Below, piece after piece: positions 22,552-22,674 of a stretch of 22,674 nucleotides of DNA. Made by a program: the position numbers and the translations under genes. The DNA comes from Planctomycetaceae bacterium (GTDB taxonomy: Bacteria > Planctomycetota > Planctomycetia > Planctomycetales > Planctomycetaceae): assembly GCA_003445035.1 (NCBI GenBank), contig DLVV01000132.1, forward strand, positions 1-22,674, in the 5' to 3' direction. The notes beneath the pieces are model-generated. The model worked only from the letters and a program-made list of their open reading frames with translations, was not told where the DNA came from and did not search any database. Every line of letters starts with the position of its first letter. Positions within the stretch are counted from its first letter, which is position 1.

Positions 22552-22674
22552 ATGATCTTTGTTCTGGCAACCATCGAATTGGCCGAAGGGCGACGTGACG
22601 ATTTCCTGGCCGCATTCCAGCAGGTTGTCCCGCTGGTGCGAGCCGAGGAAGGATGCCTGGAATACGGCCCGGCC
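22552..22674 (+). CDS. ABM-family (YgiN-like) monooxygenase, 5' part
   Basis: The gene begins at the ATG at 22552 and runs in frame to the end of the window; 41 codons are present, about 40 per cent of the usual 95-105. The strand FVLATIEL, a helix (RRDDFLAAFQQVVPLVRAEE) and the GCLEY turn fit the antibiotic-biosynthesis-monooxygenase ferredoxin-like fold (ABM), which forms cytoplasmic dimers and often acts on quinones or aromatic polyketides. The family also includes proteins of unknown role. GGGAGAG (22538-22544) is a good ribosome binding site, 7 bases upstream. It follows the propeller gene by 73 bases on the same strand, but a functional link is not evident. Confidence 0.8.
   Translation, partial: MIFVLATIELAEGRRDDFLAAFQQVVPLVRAEEGCLEYGPA

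Noticed and set aside
1..22674. Search for tRNA, rRNA, CRISPR, insertion sequences, integrase or attachment sites
   Set aside because: Nothing convincing was seen on either strand; short inverted repeats found are isolated and lie after genes, as terminators do.

Overview
The window reads as a moderately GC-rich chromosomal segment of an environmental bacterium, most likely a member of the Planctomycetota (inference). The reasons are the gene content (secreted sialidase-like propellers, a LamG-propeller fusion, a lamin-tail/CotH giant lipoprotein, internalin-type 24-residue leucine-rich repeats with an N-terminal anchor, a Tat-like leader on an SGNH hydrolase), the loose gene packing with frequent strand switches, and often modest Shine-Dalgarno sequences. 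I see no phage, transposase, tRNA, rRNA or CRISPR features.

Layout. 1-600: a small cold-shock protein gene followed by a strong intrinsic terminator. 601-1737 (-): a sialidase-like propeller without a signal peptide. 2020-3087 (+): an exported isochorismatase-fold protein of lower GC. 3111-3260 (-): what looks like the 3' stump of a lost gene. 3274-4608 (+): a second, exported sialidase-like propeller. 4694-5341 (-): a Spy-like LTxxQ helical protein with a poly-lysine tail. 5596-7416 (+): a secreted pectate-lyase-3 type beta-helix protein. 7484-10507 (-): three membrane or exported proteins; a six-helix membrane protein is translationally coupled (ATGA overlap) to an anchored LRR protein, and an unrecognised exported protein lies upstream. 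10813-12817 (+): a two-gene unit pairing a membrane protein that carries a TPM-like domain with a divergent LemA-like protein.

12860-22478 is the most striking part. Two divergent units start near a shared control region (16713-17129). Leftward: a LamG-coil-propeller protein, then an SGNH hydrolase. Rightward: a 1217-residue lipoprotein (split lamin-tail domain, beta-sandwich, chitobiase-C-like, CotH kinase, lectin-like propeller), then a stand-alone secreted propeller that is a close paralogue of the C-terminal half of the LamG protein. The window ends inside an ABM-type monooxygenase gene.

How it may work together (inference): most products are exported or membrane-bound and carry glycan-binding or glycan-cleaving folds, so the segment looks like a dispersed polysaccharide-handling and cell-surface region. 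The mirror arrangement of propeller paralogues around the CotH lipoprotein is the best candidate for an undescribed functional unit. The LemA/TPM pair and the LRR/RExDxH-membrane pair are two further candidate modules.
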